A stretch of DNA of 64,000 nucleotides from Leptospira noguchii serovar Panama str. CZ214 (GTDB lineage: Bacteria > Spirochaetota > Leptospiria > Leptospirales > Leptospiraceae): assembly GCF_000306255.2 (NCBI RefSeq), contig NZ_AKWY02000034.1:620001-684000 (forward strand), in the 5' to 3' direction. Shown here piece after piece: positions 18,184-28,989 of the stretch (the stretch's first letter is position 1; every line of letters starts with the position of its first letter). Position numbers and translations under genes: made by a program. A model generated the notes under the pieces. That model was not told where the DNA came from, did not search any database, and saw only the letters and a list, made by a program, of their open reading frames with translations.

Positions 18184-19380
18184 ATGTTAAGTGAAGAAGA
18201 ATCATCGGAACTTTCCAAAACTATTTCTGAAATTAAAAAAAACGGAATTGAGTCCGAGGTAATTGAACGAAAATTCAAAACGATTCGTATTATTTTTTCG
18301 ATTGGTTTTTTTACATTTTTAGGCACTGTCTCCGCGCTTACTCTAACCAACAAAATCTTCAAATTAGAAGCTACCGTAGAAAAACAAACTCTTCACATTA
18401 CTAATTTGGAAGAAACATTAACCTCTCTTCGTCTTGAAGAACAACAAAAAGAAGAAGAACTTCTGAAATTCAAATCGGATCTTTATGATTCAGTTCTAGA
18501 TGGAGATCTATCCGATCAGGTTGCAGCAAACAAAACAAATTTAGAAACACTTGCGGGTTCAGAAATTGGAAAAAACATCAATCGGGGAGATACACGTTTT
18601 AAAGAAATTGCACTTACATTTGATCTTGGAACTGGAGAAGACTTAAAACTGATCTACGAATATCTTTCCCAATTTCCGATTAAAATCACTTTGTTCGTTT
18701 CAAATGAAAATCCGGCTCTTAAAAACGGTTCTTTTTTTAGTAATACTAATTTATACTATTTAAAAAAATTATCAGAATTAGGAAACAGAGTCGTTTTTGG
18801 AAATCATACTTGGAGTCATTATAATATTCCAAAAAGTTTATATGAAACTTCTCTTCGTAGAAGAGCGTTATTGAGTTACGTTTCCAACGAAATTCCAGAT
18901 GCAAATTTTCTACAACAAGAAATGAGAATGGTAGAGGAAAAATTTGAATCTATTACTGGCAAACCATTGACTAAATACTACAGACTTCCCTACGGAGGGT
19001 TTGATCCTTTGGTCATACAAACCTTCGGAAAACTAGGTTACACACATCATATCTTTTGGAGCAACAACTCGGAAGGTTCTTTAGATATTCCAGATTTTGT
19101 ATATAAGAAATTTATTTATAAAAAAGATCCTCAGACCGGAAAAACCAGAATCGTACCCAATCCAAACTATAAAACCAAAGCGGAAACTCTCGATTTTCTA
19201 TACCGTTGGGAAGAAGCAGATAAAAATGGTATGAACGGAGCTATCATTTTGATGCATTTAGGTTCTCCTAGACAATCGGAAAAACTGATTTATATTCTTC
19301 CCGATTTTATCCAAGAAATGATTTCTAAAGGATATAGTTTTGTAACCGTTCCGGAAATTATTAATAATCGTCAAGATTGA
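18184..19380 (+). CDS. Membrane-anchored polysaccharide deacetylase (NodB-like)
   Basis: 398 residues: one N-terminal membrane helix (about 37-58), a coiled coil (60-110), then a NodB fold. Motif 1 is LTFDLGTGED (the catalytic-base Asp kept, the second metal Asp replaced by Leu in the usual TFDDG), motif 2 is GNHTWSH with both metal-binding His, motif 3 YRLPYGGFD. The fold removes acyl groups from N-acetylated sugars; the changed motif 1 suggests an altered metal site or substrate. The anchor places the domain in the periplasm. 45 bases after tyrS, possibly cotranscribed. Confidence 0.8.
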   Translation: MLSEEESSELSKTISEIKKNGIESEVIERKFKTIRIIFSIGFFTFLGTVSALTLTNKIFKLEATVEKQTLHITNLEETLTSLRLEEQQKEEELLKFKSDLYDSVLDGDLSDQVAANKTNLETLAGSEIGKNINRGDTRFKEIALTFDLGTGEDLKLIYEYLSQFPIKITLFVSNENPALKNGSFFSNTNLYYLKKLSELGNRVVFGNHTWSHYNIPKSLYETSLRRRALLSYVSNEIPDANFLQQEMRMVEEKFESITGKPLTKYYRLPYGGFDPLVIQTFGKLGYTHHIFWSNNSEGSLDIPDFVYKKFIYKKDPQTGKTRIVPNPNYKTKAETLDFLYRWEEADKNGMNGAIILMHLGSPRQSEKLIYILPDFIQEMISKGYSFVTVPEIINNRQD

Positions 19381-19724
19381 TTACCACTTACTGAAATTAA
19401 AAACAAATCTATGTTCATTTTTAAAGAAAGGAATTTCCTAAAATTCTAATATGATTCGATAGCTTAAGGGAATCAGATAATTCACAATAAACAAATTTGC
19501 TTTTTGAAATTCATTTAAAAGGAAACTCTTTTCTTTTTTATCTACAATAAATCAGACTTTACTCTAAATATTGCTTCAAATCTTTATTTCCTTGGGGCAA
19601 AATAAAAACCATAGAGACGACTACAATATTTATCACTTAACCTCAAGGAAAATAGATTCACTTCAATTATTCAAAAAAATATTTAAATTATAATTTTCTA
19701 AATTATATATAATTTAAATTACTT
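19381..19724. other. Intergenic region between convergent genes
   Basis: About 340 AT-rich bases between the deacetylase and a convergent lipoprotein gene. No gene or clear terminator hairpin with a T-run is seen; the segment near 19680-19720 is almost pure A/T. Confidence 0.35.
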
Positions 19725-20291
19725 TTATTCCCAACACTGTCCTGGTGCCAAACATTTATAATGAGTTGCATGTCCAAAACTCTGAAGATTATTACAAAGC
19801 TCTTTTCCAGAGCTACTATTTCCGAAATCAAAATTATATGAATTCCAAATAGGTACAAAATATTCTCTTTCTCCAGCATAGGAATATACATTTGGTACAG
19901 GCTCGTTAATACCCATAAAACCTTCGTAGTTACAAGCAGCCACCTTATTAGGAACTACACAAGGACCATCGATAATATCGTAAGCCATATCATAGTCATA
20001 TACTTCTTTCATTCTCTTTACAAAATTTTGAGCAGATTGATTCCAAAGTGCTTTTTTATCAAAAAATGCCTTTGTCCATTCATGGCAAGAAAGGATTTCT
20101 CCATTTGGTTTTTTAAACCTAGTACTAAACATAATCGTAAGTCCTAAACTTTGTCCCTCACTCTGTGAATTTTGTTTTAAAAGTAAAATCCCAAGAATAT
20201 CGTTTACATTCACATTATCTTCTTGTTTACAAAAAGCTAGATTAGCTATCATCAAAACAATCGCTAAGACTACTCTTATCATTTTTCTCAT
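19725..20291 (-). CDS. Putative lipoprotein downstream of TonB-dependent receptor
   Basis: 188 residues with a signal peptide (MRKMIRVVLAIVLMIANLAFC) ending in a LAFC lipobox, followed by an Asn/Asp-rich linker, as in leptospiral lipoproteins. The mature part has several Cys (ILSCHEW, GPCVVPNKVAACNYEG, ELCNNL, YKCLAPGQCWE), so disulphides are likely. It begins 26 bases after the TonB receptor stop, so the two form an operon; a surface partner in metal or substrate uptake is an inference from this arrangement. Confidence 0.75.
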   Translation of the reverse strand: MRKMIRVVLAIVLMIANLAFCKQEDNVNVNDILGILLLKQNSQSEGQSLGLTIMFSTRFKKPNGEILSCHEWTKAFFDKKALWNQSAQNFVKRMKEVYDYDMAYDIIDGPCVVPNKVAACNYEGFMGINEPVPNVYSYAGEREYFVPIWNSYNFDFGNSSSGKELCNNLQSFGHATHYKCLAPGQCWE

Positions 20292-20317
20292 TGAATTTAA
20301 ATCTCCTTAAACTTAAT

Positions 20318-22747
20318 TTATATTTTGTAATTTACAATGAATCCATAAGTCCGTGGTGCTCCTGGGACCGCTTGAAATGTCCCGTCTATATAAGAAGTAA
20401 AGTAATATTCATTATTTATGTTATTACAATAAAGATAAGCGGACAAACGCTCTTCTTCGTATCCTATTTTCAGATTTGTGATGGTATAAGGGCTGCTATA
20501 AATTGTATTATCTGCGGCAAAATACATCTTACCTACAACTTGAAATTCATATCTGAAAAACAAACCAGGCGACGAACGATATTGCAGATAACTGACTAGG
20601 TCATACTGTGGAATAAAATGTACATGTTTACCATCAAAGTTCGTATCTAAAATCCGATCATAAAACTTATTAAAAATCCCTTCCGTATATCCTGCTAAAA
20701 AACCGAGCTGTAACGACTTATAAGGTTTTAGATAGGCTTCCATTTCGGCCCCGCGAATTGTAACTTTTTCGGCGTTTAAATTGATAGCTTCGGCTATAGA
20801 AATAGCCCTGATTACATGGAAATCCGCAGTTTCCGTATAAAAGTAGGCGAGATTAATTCCTAAGTTTTCGTTGAAATATTTAGATTTGATTCCTACTTCT
20901 AGTGTATCGTTAACCTCTGGTTTAAAAGCGGCTAATGATGGTTGATTAACAACGGTACTAAATCCTCCATTTTTATATCCGCGACTTAAACCGATAAAAA
21001 TCATCAAAGACTCTACAGGTTTATAATCAAAAATAATTCTAGAAACATTATAACGATAAGAGTCATTTCGAACATAGTGGGGAGATAAAATTCTTACGTC
21101 TCCATAAGGATTATCGAATAAAACACCTCTCGCATCACGACTATGACCTATACCAATCTTTTGAGTTTCGACCCTGGCACCTAAGGTAAGAGTAAATTTT
21201 TCCCAAAACGTATAACTATTATGAGTAAAAAAGCTAAAAGACTTATCTACAACTCTTGAATGATGTATCTCTCTAGCGGGAGCGTTTAATCCCTTAAGCA
21301 CGTTATACGTATATGCTTGCATTAAACGCTCTTGAATAAACTCTTTGTCAGATATTTTATGATAAAATAATGTTCCGATTTTAAATTGTAACGGCTCTTT
21401 TTTATTTTTTGATTCTATACTCGTCTCATGGGTTCTAGTAGTAGAATGTTCTATATATTCCGATTTAATTACCGGGCTTCTTGTAAAATCTCCATCTATA
21501 CTTAAAGGATCAATTTCCATTTTTCTAATGCTAGAAATTGTCTTTAAAACCGCTTTAGGAAATTTATAAGTAATATTACTGGAATATGTTTTCCCGGTTG
21601 TATTTGAAATACCTTCATAATCCCAAAACACTTTTCGAACTGCTTTCGTACGATTAATATAAGTTCGAATATTTTTATCACAAACTTCCGGACTAACCAC
21701 ACATCCTTTTACTAGACTTTTTCGTCTTTCTGTTCTTGAAGCAAGGTAATTGACTATGTTCAAAGAACCATCATCGAAACTTTCAGCGTTTGCTTGTAAA
21801 TCTACTTCTAAATTTTCTAAGGGAGTCCAAAACAATCTGAATCTTCCAGATTTTCCTCTTCGTCCATCTGGATGTGTTTTGCGAATTTCAATCGGTATAT
21901 CAGAAACTAAATTATTAGGGTAATTAAATCCGCTTACGTTATTTAAATACCCACTTCTTTGGGTGGATTTTCCGGAAACAGCGATATAAAGTTTATTTTT
22001 GACCAGAGGCATATTATAAAAAAAAGAATATTCTTTTTTTTCATAATTTCCCCAATCGACCGTAAATTTGCCCTGAGGCATATTATTTGGTTTTTTAGTA
22101 TTAATTTCTATTATGCCTCCTTGGAAATTTTTTGCAAAAACAGTCGCTTGAGAACCCCTATGAACTTCAATACTATCCAGCGCAAATAGTTCTGTGTTCA
22201 ATGCAACGTTATCTGCAAGAGGAACTCCATCTACTATCAATCCAACGGAAGGATCGCTAAAAAGAGTACTTCTCATTCCTCGAATATTATAATATGTGAA
22301 GTTACGAGCGCCCGAATCTATAATTGCAAAATTTGGAACCTGCTTATCAATATCATTGGTTCTAGATATACCCTTATCTAAAATATCCTGTTCATTAAAT
22401 CTGGAAATACTACTCGGGGTTTTAAATATTTCTAAATCCCTTTTATCCTTTCTACCTTGAACTATAATTCCGTCTTCCTTTTCAGAAGTTTTTTTATCTT
22501 CTTTTTTTAAAGTAGGAAGAGTGGCTTCTTTCCCATCAATAGTAAATGTCACTATAAATAATAAAGTTGTAATATATAATTTAGAAAAATAAAAAATAAT
22601 ATTAGAATTTAAGAATTTTATTTTTAAAGTTATGCGCCGAGTTGTGTTTTTTAAAATTATAAGATAAGTTTCAAGTACATCACTTAAGAAACAAAATAAA
22701 ATAACAAACTTATAGAACATGATCATATTGGAAATAAGTTGTTTCAT
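20318..22747 (-). CDS. TonB-dependent outer membrane receptor
   Basis: Plug domain: IIVQGRKDKR, then QVPNFAIIDSGARNFTYYNIRGMRS, VGLIVDGVPL and IEVHRGSQATVFAKNFQGGIIEI. The remaining roughly 600 residues alternate aromatic strands as in a 22-strand barrel and end in an aromatic-rich YGFIVNYKI. The family imports iron chelates, haem or vitamin B12 using TonB energy; the ligand cannot be read here. The N-terminus is uncertain: the open frame runs to 22747, but a signal peptide-like stretch (IIFYFSKLYITTLLFIVTFT) begins about 50 residues in, so a later start is possible. Confidence 0.88.
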   Translation of the reverse strand: MKQLISNMIMFYKFVILFCFLSDVLETYLIILKNTTRRITLKIKFLNSNIIFYFSKLYITTLLFIVTFTIDGKEATLPTLKKEDKKTSEKEDGIIVQGRKDKRDLEIFKTPSSISRFNEQDILDKGISRTNDIDKQVPNFAIIDSGARNFTYYNIRGMRSTLFSDPSVGLIVDGVPLADNVALNTELFALDSIEVHRGSQATVFAKNFQGGIIEINTKKPNNMPQGKFTVDWGNYEKKEYSFFYNMPLVKNKLYIAVSGKSTQRSGYLNNVSGFNYPNNLVSDIPIEIRKTHPDGRRGKSGRFRLFWTPLENLEVDLQANAESFDDGSLNIVNYLASRTERRKSLVKGCVVSPEVCDKNIRTYINRTKAVRKVFWDYEGISNTTGKTYSSNITYKFPKAVLKTISSIRKMEIDPLSIDGDFTRSPVIKSEYIEHSTTRTHETSIESKNKKEPLQFKIGTLFYHKISDKEFIQERLMQAYTYNVLKGLNAPAREIHHSRVVDKSFSFFTHNSYTFWEKFTLTLGARVETQKIGIGHSRDARGVLFDNPYGDVRILSPHYVRNDSYRYNVSRIIFDYKPVESLMIFIGLSRGYKNGGFSTVVNQPSLAAFKPEVNDTLEVGIKSKYFNENLGINLAYFYTETADFHVIRAISIAEAINLNAEKVTIRGAEMEAYLKPYKSLQLGFLAGYTEGIFNKFYDRILDTNFDGKHVHFIPQYDLVSYLQYRSSPGLFFRYEFQVVGKMYFAADNTIYSSPYTITNLKIGYEEERLSAYLYCNNINNEYYFTSYIDGTFQAVPGAPRTYGFIVNYKI

Positions 22748-23740
22748 TTGTAAAGAGGATAATTGATTTCAGGACTCAAAATCAATTATGTTAAAAGTAG
22801 ATCAAATTTAAATTTTCAATTGAGAAAAGGTCATTTCCATAAAATTGAAACTCAATTGACAATTTATTGTTTGTATAAAATCACCATTTAAGAAATCAAA
22901 AAGTATGCCAATAAAACAATCATTTTATAAATTGAAATTTGTTTAAACGATTCAAATAACGTGGGTTTGGCGTAAGAAAATCTGGGTGAATAAAAACTCA
23001 ATGAAACGACTTCTTAAAGGCGTCGTTGCAACTCGCATATTTCAAAGCTAAAATAGCTTCCGACCTGAAACTCTTTCGTAAAAAGTGCTTCAATGAGTTT
23101 TTTTCACTCCAATTTCTTCAAAATTTCCAAACTCAAATGCTACTCTCTATGGATCGCAGCATTAATAAATCGCTTTCACCGAACTCACGTGAAATAAAAA
23201 GCCTAATTCAATGAAGTAAGGTGTTTAATTATTCATATAAAAAAATAGAAAGACTTTTTTAAAAATAATATTGGAAAGACAAAATTAACTAACACGACGA
23301 TTAAACATTTTAATAACAAAAGCATCAGAATTCTGATGTACTTTTAAAATGAATTATATAAGAATAGAAATTAGGATTTTTTTTTAATATAAGAGCTTGT
23401 ATTTTTTGTAAATTTGTTTTTTTGCATATCTCGTTTCTTTAAGTTATAAGCAATTTTTTGAAATCTGTTGCATTTTCGATTTCTGGAAAATTACAGAAAC
23501 ATTATATTAAAGTTCATAAATTTACTTTTGAAAATTAGAACTTTTAATATATAAGATAATTTGGTTCGTAATTCGTAGGCTTTATATTTTTTAAAAACTT
23601 TGTACATCTACCAAAGTTTTATAGAACGTTGCATTCTCTTTTCATGATTGCAAAATCAAATTCTATAATATTACAAGATAACGAACGATTCTTAAATTCA
23701 AATCAAATTACGATAAAGATTTTAAATAAAATAAATTTTT
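22748..23740. other. Long AT-rich gene-poor region
   Basis: Almost 1 kb upstream of the TonB receptor. A 62-codon open frame (23026-23214, plus) is the only candidate and shows no recognisable family. The segment 22970-23210 is less AT-rich than its surroundings and may be a decayed repeat or insertion-sequence remnant. Multiple T/A-runs would suit control of the receptor gene. Confidence 0.3.
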
Positions 23741-24244
23741 TTAAGGAAAAACTGTATTTAAAATTTCAAGTTCTTTCTTGAGATTTGCATCCTTTCCAAC
23801 AATCATAAAAATCGCTCGAATCGGAATACTGGAAACTTCTGAAACTTCGTTAATCGTAATTTTTGTTTTGTTTCCGTCAGGCTGCAATCTATAATCCCAA
23901 GATCCTTTCATTCCAAAACTACTTTCTTTCATCTCTACTCGAACCCGAGAGTTTTCTTCTCTTTCAGTCATTTCGAAATGAATATATCCTCCCATATCCA
24001 CTTCTTCTTTCCAAATCGGATATCCTTTCGTGTTCTTTCCTTCCAGAGTTACATGTATCACTTCTTTTCTATATTTTGGAATTTCTTCCAAATTCAACAG
24101 ATGTTGAAATACCCTTTCTACAGGTGCATTTACCGTTGCAGAAATGTTACCTTCAAATTTCGGATTTGCAAAAGCCCCTAAACCAAAAAATCCTAAACCA
24201 AGAACACAAATTATTCCTAATAAACTGAATAATATTTTCATCAC
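23741..24244 (-). CDS. SRPBCC-family protein with N-terminal membrane anchor
   Basis: 167 residues. A hydrophobic N-terminus (MKILFSLLGIICVLGLGFFGLGAF) serves as anchor or signal, followed by a START/Bet v1-like domain: ISATVNAPVERVFQHLLNLEEIPKYR at the start and DGNKTKITINEVSEVSS near the end. Such domains bind hydrophobic ligands. Monocistronic, ligand unknown. Confidence 0.75.
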   Translation of the reverse strand: MMKILFSLLGIICVLGLGFFGLGAFANPKFEGNISATVNAPVERVFQHLLNLEEIPKYRKEVIHVTLEGKNTKGYPIWKEEVDMGGYIHFEMTEREENSRVRVEMKESSFGMKGSWDYRLQPDGNKTKITINEVSEVSSIPIRAIFMIVGKDANLKKELEILNTVFP

Positions 24245-25258
24245 TTTTTCCTTTATTTGTTTTAAAACTTTTAAAATTTGAAATTTTACTCTATAAAATA
24301 GATTTTTAATTTTTGTTCATGATCGCCAAACGACGATTTGATAGTTAATCATTCTTTTTTGAATTTTATATAAAAATTCCTTAAAGTTTTTCCCTCTAAA
24401 TTTTTCCAAAAGCCATACATTCCTTAATGATCTATTAAGTAAATCTTATAATTTGTATTACTTTGATTCCATATAAAAAGTAACATACATTTTGAGACAA
24501 ATCCCAATTTAAAAGCAGAATTTTTAACAACTCTATTCAAACTTATAAGTATTTCTATAAAATATAAAAATTTATTTTATAAGAATTTTTTATGATCTAT
24601 TCAAAACTATATAATAGATTTTGTAACCAAAATGTAAACTTGGAAATTATATTGAGAATTGTATAGTGGGTTATCGAAAGTTTAAATTCTAACGGCGATT
24701 TATCCACAAACATCAGTAGCTTTGTATAAGTAAGTACAAATTTTATAGAATGAATAATAGAGTAGGGGTTTCTAAACTCATTCGAATTTTAAGTTTATAA
24801 AAAACTTTCAAAAATGAAATTGCTTCTCTCTTCCTCAAAATTTTTTTATATTGTATAAAAAGAAAATTTATTATTACAAATTAAAATAAATACTTACTTT
24901 AACATTTTTCTGTTTTAGCAAGTATTTTCAAAATTTATTTATAAGTTGTGTTTATTTCTAAAATTATAAAGTTTACTGTTTAAATGACAAAAATGTTTCA
25001 GATAATTTTTGACTTAAAAAAATACAGTTACAAAATTTAAATTAGAAATTTTTTCGTTATAGTCTTGTAAATTCTTTCAGAACGGAAATATCCGAAAAGA
25101 TAGACGTTCTTTTATTTTTTATTTAGTACTGAGAATATTACATCCTTTGAATTTACTTTTTTACAAATGACTCCCAAATAAGATTTTTTTATTCCGAAGT
25201 TTTTGCTTTTCTTTTTTATCCACACTTTCAAAATGAACTTCTTCGTAGGAGTATTCTC
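24245..25258. other. Long AT-rich gene-poor region
   Basis: About 1 kb with no open frame that I accept. It contains GAATTTTTAACAACTCTA at 24519-24536, matching one end of the dispersed 100-bp repeat (6729-6829, 27247-27346) and possibly a solo or decayed copy. The 3' part holds the promoter of the chemotaxis receptor. Confidence 0.35.
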
Positions 25259-26854
25259 ATGCAGAATCTGATCCAATCCGAAAAATCTTCTATCCATCAA
25301 ATTTGGAAAGAAGGCGCCGTAGTTATCAATCGAATTCGTTTCGGATTGGTCATTCTTTTTTCCCTTACACTAATCAGTGTTTCTAAAACGAATCATCCCA
25401 TCCAAGTAATAGCACACGTTGCCGGTACAACTTTAATGGGACTTTATTGTCTCTTAGAATTTCTCCTTCATCGAGCTGGTAAAGTAGGGGTTCGATTTCA
25501 GAAAACATTAGTTCTTTTTGATGTGAATATTCTTTCTTTAACTCTGATGGTAGATTGTTCCATTGAGCCAGAAGTATCATCCGGTATACTTGCCAATATG
25601 CTCATATTCTTTATCTATTTCTATATAATGCTTTATTCGTCTTTTTTAGGGGAAAAAAAATTCATTCTTTTGATTGGTGTTTTTTCCGCGTTAGGCATCA
25701 TCTCTTCGGTTTTTGTGGCTTGGAAAGGTGGTATGATTCTCACAGAAGATCCAGAAATAGGTAAAAAACCAGGTAGCCTGATCTTTTCCGTCCAGATCAT
25801 TAAAGTTACTTTTGTGTTTACGGCCAGCGTGATTCTTTTTCATTTGATGAAACTTTTTGATAAACTTACTACAGAAGGTTCAAGACTTTACGAGGATTCT
25901 CAACATCTCTTAAAAAAACTTACTCAAGATCGTGAGGTATTGGAAAATTCAGCTGAAAATTTAGAATCTTCAATTCGGAAATTTGCAGAATTTATCAATC
26001 GAACCGGAGAGAAAATGGAATCTCAAGCCGCCGCCATCGAAGAAGTCAACGCAGTGATCGAAGAACTTTCCGTTTCTTCTTCAAACACCACTCATTCTAT
26101 CGAAACCCAAAATTTGAGTTTGAGCGAACTTGTTGGAAATTCAGAAAAGTTAGATGAAATCTTAAAAAACAGTGCTTCCTTAAGCGAAGCTCTCGCCGTT
26201 TTTGCTAAAGAAAATAAAATAGATATGGAAAACGTAACGATCGCTGCAGAAAAAACAAAATCTTACCTCATGGACATTTCGAATTCGTTTAACAAAGTAG
26301 ATGAAATCAATCGAATCATGAGTGAGATTGCGGATAAAACCAATCTACTTGCTCTAAACGCTTCGATTGAAGCGGCAAGGGCAGGTGTAGCCGGAAGAGG
26401 TTTTGCAGTAGTCGCAAATGAAGTAAGTAAACTTGCAGAATTTACTTCTAGCAACGCCAAATCTATTTCAGAAATTGTCAATCAGTCCAGGCAATTTATC
26501 GAAGAAGCAAGAATTGCTTCTACAGAAACTGGAAACTTAACGGAAAATCAGAAGATGAAAAATTTAGATACCGCAGATAGAATCGATAAGATGAATCAGT
26601 TTTATCTGGAACAAAAATCAATTATCCAAAAGTTCGTCTCAGAAGTGAATCGAATTAAATTGACTTCTGAAAAGATTCTCAGATCCACTCAAGAGCAAAT
26701 GTTAGGACAAAAGGAAATGGTTCAGACGATGGGAAATTTAGGTTCTGAAATCAATCAAATCAACGAAGATTCAGGACAACTCCAAGAAGAAATCGTAAGA
26801 ATCAAAACTCAAGCTTCTGAACTTAGACTTTTAAGTATTCAATCTGAAAATTAA
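25259..26854 (+). CDS. Methyl-accepting chemotaxis protein with six membrane helices
   Basis: 531 residues. About six hydrophobic segments occupy residues 20-200, and no periplasmic sensor domain is visible, so sensing is likely within or near the membrane. The cytoplasmic half carries the MCP signalling hairpin ([36 protein letters not shown]). There is no HAMP domain evident. It would pass signals through CheW to CheA and so control flagellar motion. ATG at 25259 follows TCGTAGGAG at good spacing. Confidence 0.9.
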   Translation: MQNLIQSEKSSIHQIWKEGAVVINRIRFGLVILFSLTLISVSKTNHPIQVIAHVAGTTLMGLYCLLEFLLHRAGKVGVRFQKTLVLFDVNILSLTLMVDCSIEPEVSSGILANMLIFFIYFYIMLYSSFLGEKKFILLIGVFSALGIISSVFVAWKGGMILTEDPEIGKKPGSLIFSVQIIKVTFVFTASVILFHLMKLFDKLTTEGSRLYEDSQHLLKKLTQDREVLENSAENLESSIRKFAEFINRTGEKMESQAAAIEEVNAVIEELSVSSSNTTHSIETQNLSLSELVGNSEKLDEILKNSASLSEALAVFAKENKIDMENVTIAAEKTKSYLMDISNSFNKVDEINRIMSEIADKTNLLALNASIEAARAGVAGRGFAVVANEVSKLAEFTSSNAKSISEIVNQSRQFIEEARIASTETGNLTENQKMKNLDTADRIDKMNQFYLEQKSIIQKFVSEVNRIKLTSEKILRSTQEQMLGQKEMVQTMGNLGSEINQINEDSGQLQEEIVRIKTQASELRLLSIQSEN

Positions 26855-27530
26855 TTTCGAAATTTTAATAAATATTTTCTACCTTTTTTAAAATCTATTC
26901 TAACGTTAGCCCAGGTAATAAAATGAGAAAAATTTTCTAAAAGTTATAAATTCCTACAATTTTAAAATTTGTTTGTAAAATTGTGACTTGGGTAGTTCCT
27001 GCAAAATATGTCTCTTTATTATTTGGCTTATTACTTTTTAGGAATTAATAATTTTTTCATAAAAAATAAAATGTGGGAACTACAACAAAATTCCACGGTA
27101 AAGTCTTTTAAACTCGAACTCTTTCCACACAGAAAAATACGAATTGACTATGGAATATTATTTCAAACTCAATAGGACTCAAAATAGTCCTTTCTTAGAT
27201 AAACCCGCTCATCTTATTTCATAGACTACAAAGAAATTATAACATTAGAGTTGTTGAAAAATTCCATAATTCAGATCAAAAAACTGCTTTAATTTACCGT
27301 TTCCATGAAACAGAAACTGATTGAGAATTAATTTTTCAACAACTCTATTATGCTGCGATCTATATAACAGCATTTAGTTCTTATTCGTCTAAATTTTTTT
27401 ACGCCGAAGTCACATTTAATAGAAAGATATCTAAAAATTTTTCAAAAATTTATTTTGAAATTCATGATTCTCTCTTGAAATTTCAACAAAGTGTGAACTC
27501 TTTTTTTCTTCGTAAAGAGAGGAATTTTTA
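26855..27530. other. Intergenic region rich in short repeats
   Basis: About 675 bases with no convincing gene. It holds two REP-like relatives (near 26990-27006 and 27071-27087) and a complete 100-bp repeat with inverted ends (27247-27346). The leader of the small secreted protein gene lies at the 3' end. Confidence 0.45.
27247..27346. repeat. Dispersed ~100-bp repeat with terminal inverted repeats, copy 2
   Basis: Starts AGAGTTGTTGAAAAATT and ends AATTTTTCAACAACTCT, a perfect 15-bp inverted pair. The interior is about 80 percent like copy 1 at 6729-6829 by eye. No coding capacity. The intact termini suggest a younger copy than the first. Confidence 0.65.
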
Positions 27531-27815
27531 GTGATCCAAAAATATTTTCAAACAGTGCTATTTTTAAGTTTAGTTTTAATCGGAATTTTATTGCCTGGAA
27601 AAATATTTTCCCAAGCAAGTGATGCTGCAGCTGCAATTCAAGAAGCATGTAATCGTTTAGTAAACGAGGGAATTTACAAAAGTTGCAAAGCCGCCCCAGG
27701 TTTTTCTGCACATCAAGGTTATTATAGTCAGTCGGCTCAAGTCAAATGCGAATGTATCAACAAAAAAGATAACAATAAAACTATTGTTACAATCACTCTC
27801 GGTCAGTATTACTGA
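27531..27815 (+). CDS. Small secreted cysteine-containing protein
   Basis: 94 residues starting at GTG 27531, with AGAGAGGA eight bases upstream. A signal peptide (hydrophobic core FLSLVLIGILLPG) likely ends at IFSQA. The mature part is about 66 residues with four Cys (EACN, KSCKA, VKCECI), suggesting disulphide bonds. No family recognised. Last host gene before the mobile elements. Confidence 0.65.
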   Translation: MIQKYFQTVLFLSLVLIGILLPGKIFSQASDAAAAIQEACNRLVNEGIYKSCKAAPGFSAHQGYYSQSAQVKCECINKKDNNKTIVTITLGQYY

Positions 27816-28188
27816 AAATTTTTAAATGGCGTTCTATTGTTTTTGGTTTTATAAAATGGAACGTCATTTATTTACTTTTAGGAAATTTAAAGATAACGAC
27901 ATTCCTTCAATCAAATTTCTACGTAAAATCACTGTTAGATGATAATAATATCATCGCGAAATAAAAAATTCTCCCTATAAAACTCTCCAGTTACCAGAAA
28001 AGCATCCTAGATAAACTATCAAAACTCTCGCATATTATCTCGATCGGATTGGCGTAAAATTTTATCATCCCCAGAAATGAGACATAATATGTAAAAGAGG
28101 AAGTCCAATTATGTTCACATTAAAGTGATATAAATTTAAAAAATTTATCACTTTTTGCATTTCCGTGTAGTATACTAAGGTAATAATA
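27816..28188. other. Boundary region between host genes and the first mobile element
   Basis: About 370 bases without a gene. A hairpin at 27829-27870 (GGCGTTCTAT / ATGGAACGTC) after the secreted-protein gene may be its terminator. The 3' part carries the promoter and operator-like inverted repeat for the following operon. If the element at 28.1-35.2 kb integrated, its left junction should fall here; no target duplication could be identified by eye. Confidence 0.4.
28122..28176 (+). promoter_or_regulatory. Promoter with operator-like inverted repeat for small-gene operon
   Basis: Arms AAAGTGATA (28122-28130) and TATCACTTT (28146-28154) are perfect inverted copies. They stand just ahead of TATACT (28171-28176), a good -10, and AAGG before the ATG at 28189. 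The layout suggests that a dimeric repressor controls the first gene of the operon. Confidence 0.4.
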
Positions 28189-28557
28189 ATGAATTCCTCA
28201 AAAAAAACACCTCAAGAACAATATTCACAACTTATTAACCATTTTGATACATTACGCGAAAATGCTTTATTAAAGCTTGCGAGCAGAGAAGAGGGCGACT
28301 TTGAGCCTGGATCTCTCAACTGGTGGTCCGGCAAAGTCAAAGCAATAATTTCATATGCTTCGGAGATTGAAGATAAGTTCGCACGTGGACGTTATGTTTT
28401 AAAGACATTCGATGATCACGATTCCACCCAAGCGATCGGTAAATCAATCAAGCAAACCGCAAGAAAAAACTTAGAAGAAATCATGAAAATATCCGCCCGA
28501 ATGTATTATCAATTTTGCATAGATCTTGATGACATCAGAGATAAAGGAAGAGAATGA
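28189..28557 (+). CDS. Hypothetical protein, first gene of small-gene operon
   Basis: 122 residues, soluble and largely helical, no membrane segment or known motif; AAGG precedes the ATG. First of about nineteen rightward genes packed up to 35.2 kb. Function unknown. Confidence 0.65.
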   Translation: MNSSKKTPQEQYSQLINHFDTLRENALLKLASREEGDFEPGSLNWWSGKVKAIISYASEIEDKFARGRYVLKTFDDHDSTQAIGKSIKQTARKNLEEIMKISARMYYQFCIDLDDIRDKGRE

Positions 28558-28561
28558 ATCC

Positions 28562-28792
28562 ATGAGGTTGAGGTATTTTGTTTATTTTAGAGAACAAAAT
28601 GGATACGAAAGGGTATTCGGAATAACGTCTCGGAGTCTTCTCGGCGCAAAACAATATGCAACGAAACTCTTAAAATCCGATATGTCAAGGTTTGCTATCG
28701 AAACAATAGAAATAGAGGATAGAAATTTAACAGTTCCGTTTTGGATAGCTCACAAATTTGTTGGATCGAGGAAATGGAGTTCGTTCACATGA
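28562..28792 (+). CDS. Hypothetical protein, 76 residues
   Basis: ATG at 28562 (MRLRYFVYFREQNGYERVFG) is chosen as it directly follows the previous gene; an in-frame ATG at 28526 would overlap it by 32 bases. Short alpha/beta protein of basic character. Its TGA overlaps the next start (ATGA). No family recognised. Confidence 0.55.
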   Translation: MRLRYFVYFREQNGYERVFGITSRSLLGAKQYATKLLKSDMSRFAIETIEIEDRNLTVPFWIAHKFVGSRKWSSFT

Positions 28793-28989
28793 AAGCTGAA
28801 AACATTTCTTTAGAAAGGAAAAAGAATGCGACCTTGCTTAGAAAAGGGACTGATATATACATCAAAGGTAACCGTTTGAGCCTTAAAGACGGATTTTTTT
28901 GGGCAACAATTAAAGCTTATCCAAGCTTTAATTTCCGGATAACACTAAGGGGCGCAAAACAATTTTTAAGAAACGGTAAGGCAATATGA
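28789..28989 (+). CDS. Hypothetical protein, 66 residues
   Basis: ATG at 28789 overlaps the preceding stop (ATGA), giving translational coupling. Basic protein with predicted beta strands (TDIYIKGNRLSLKDGFFWATIK). Unknown function. Confidence 0.55.
   Translation: MKAENISLERKKNATLLRKGTDIYIKGNRLSLKDGFFWATIKAYPSFNFRITLRGAKQFLRNGKAI

Noticed and set aside
23026..23214. 62-codon plus-strand open frame in the long gap
   Set aside because: No ribosome site, no family resemblance and no neighbours in an operon; left as an intergenic feature.
28111..28130. dif-like sequence near TTATGTTCACATTAAAG
   Set aside because: Only part resembles the XerC/D site and no second copy was found near 35.2 kb, so XerCD integration is not supported.
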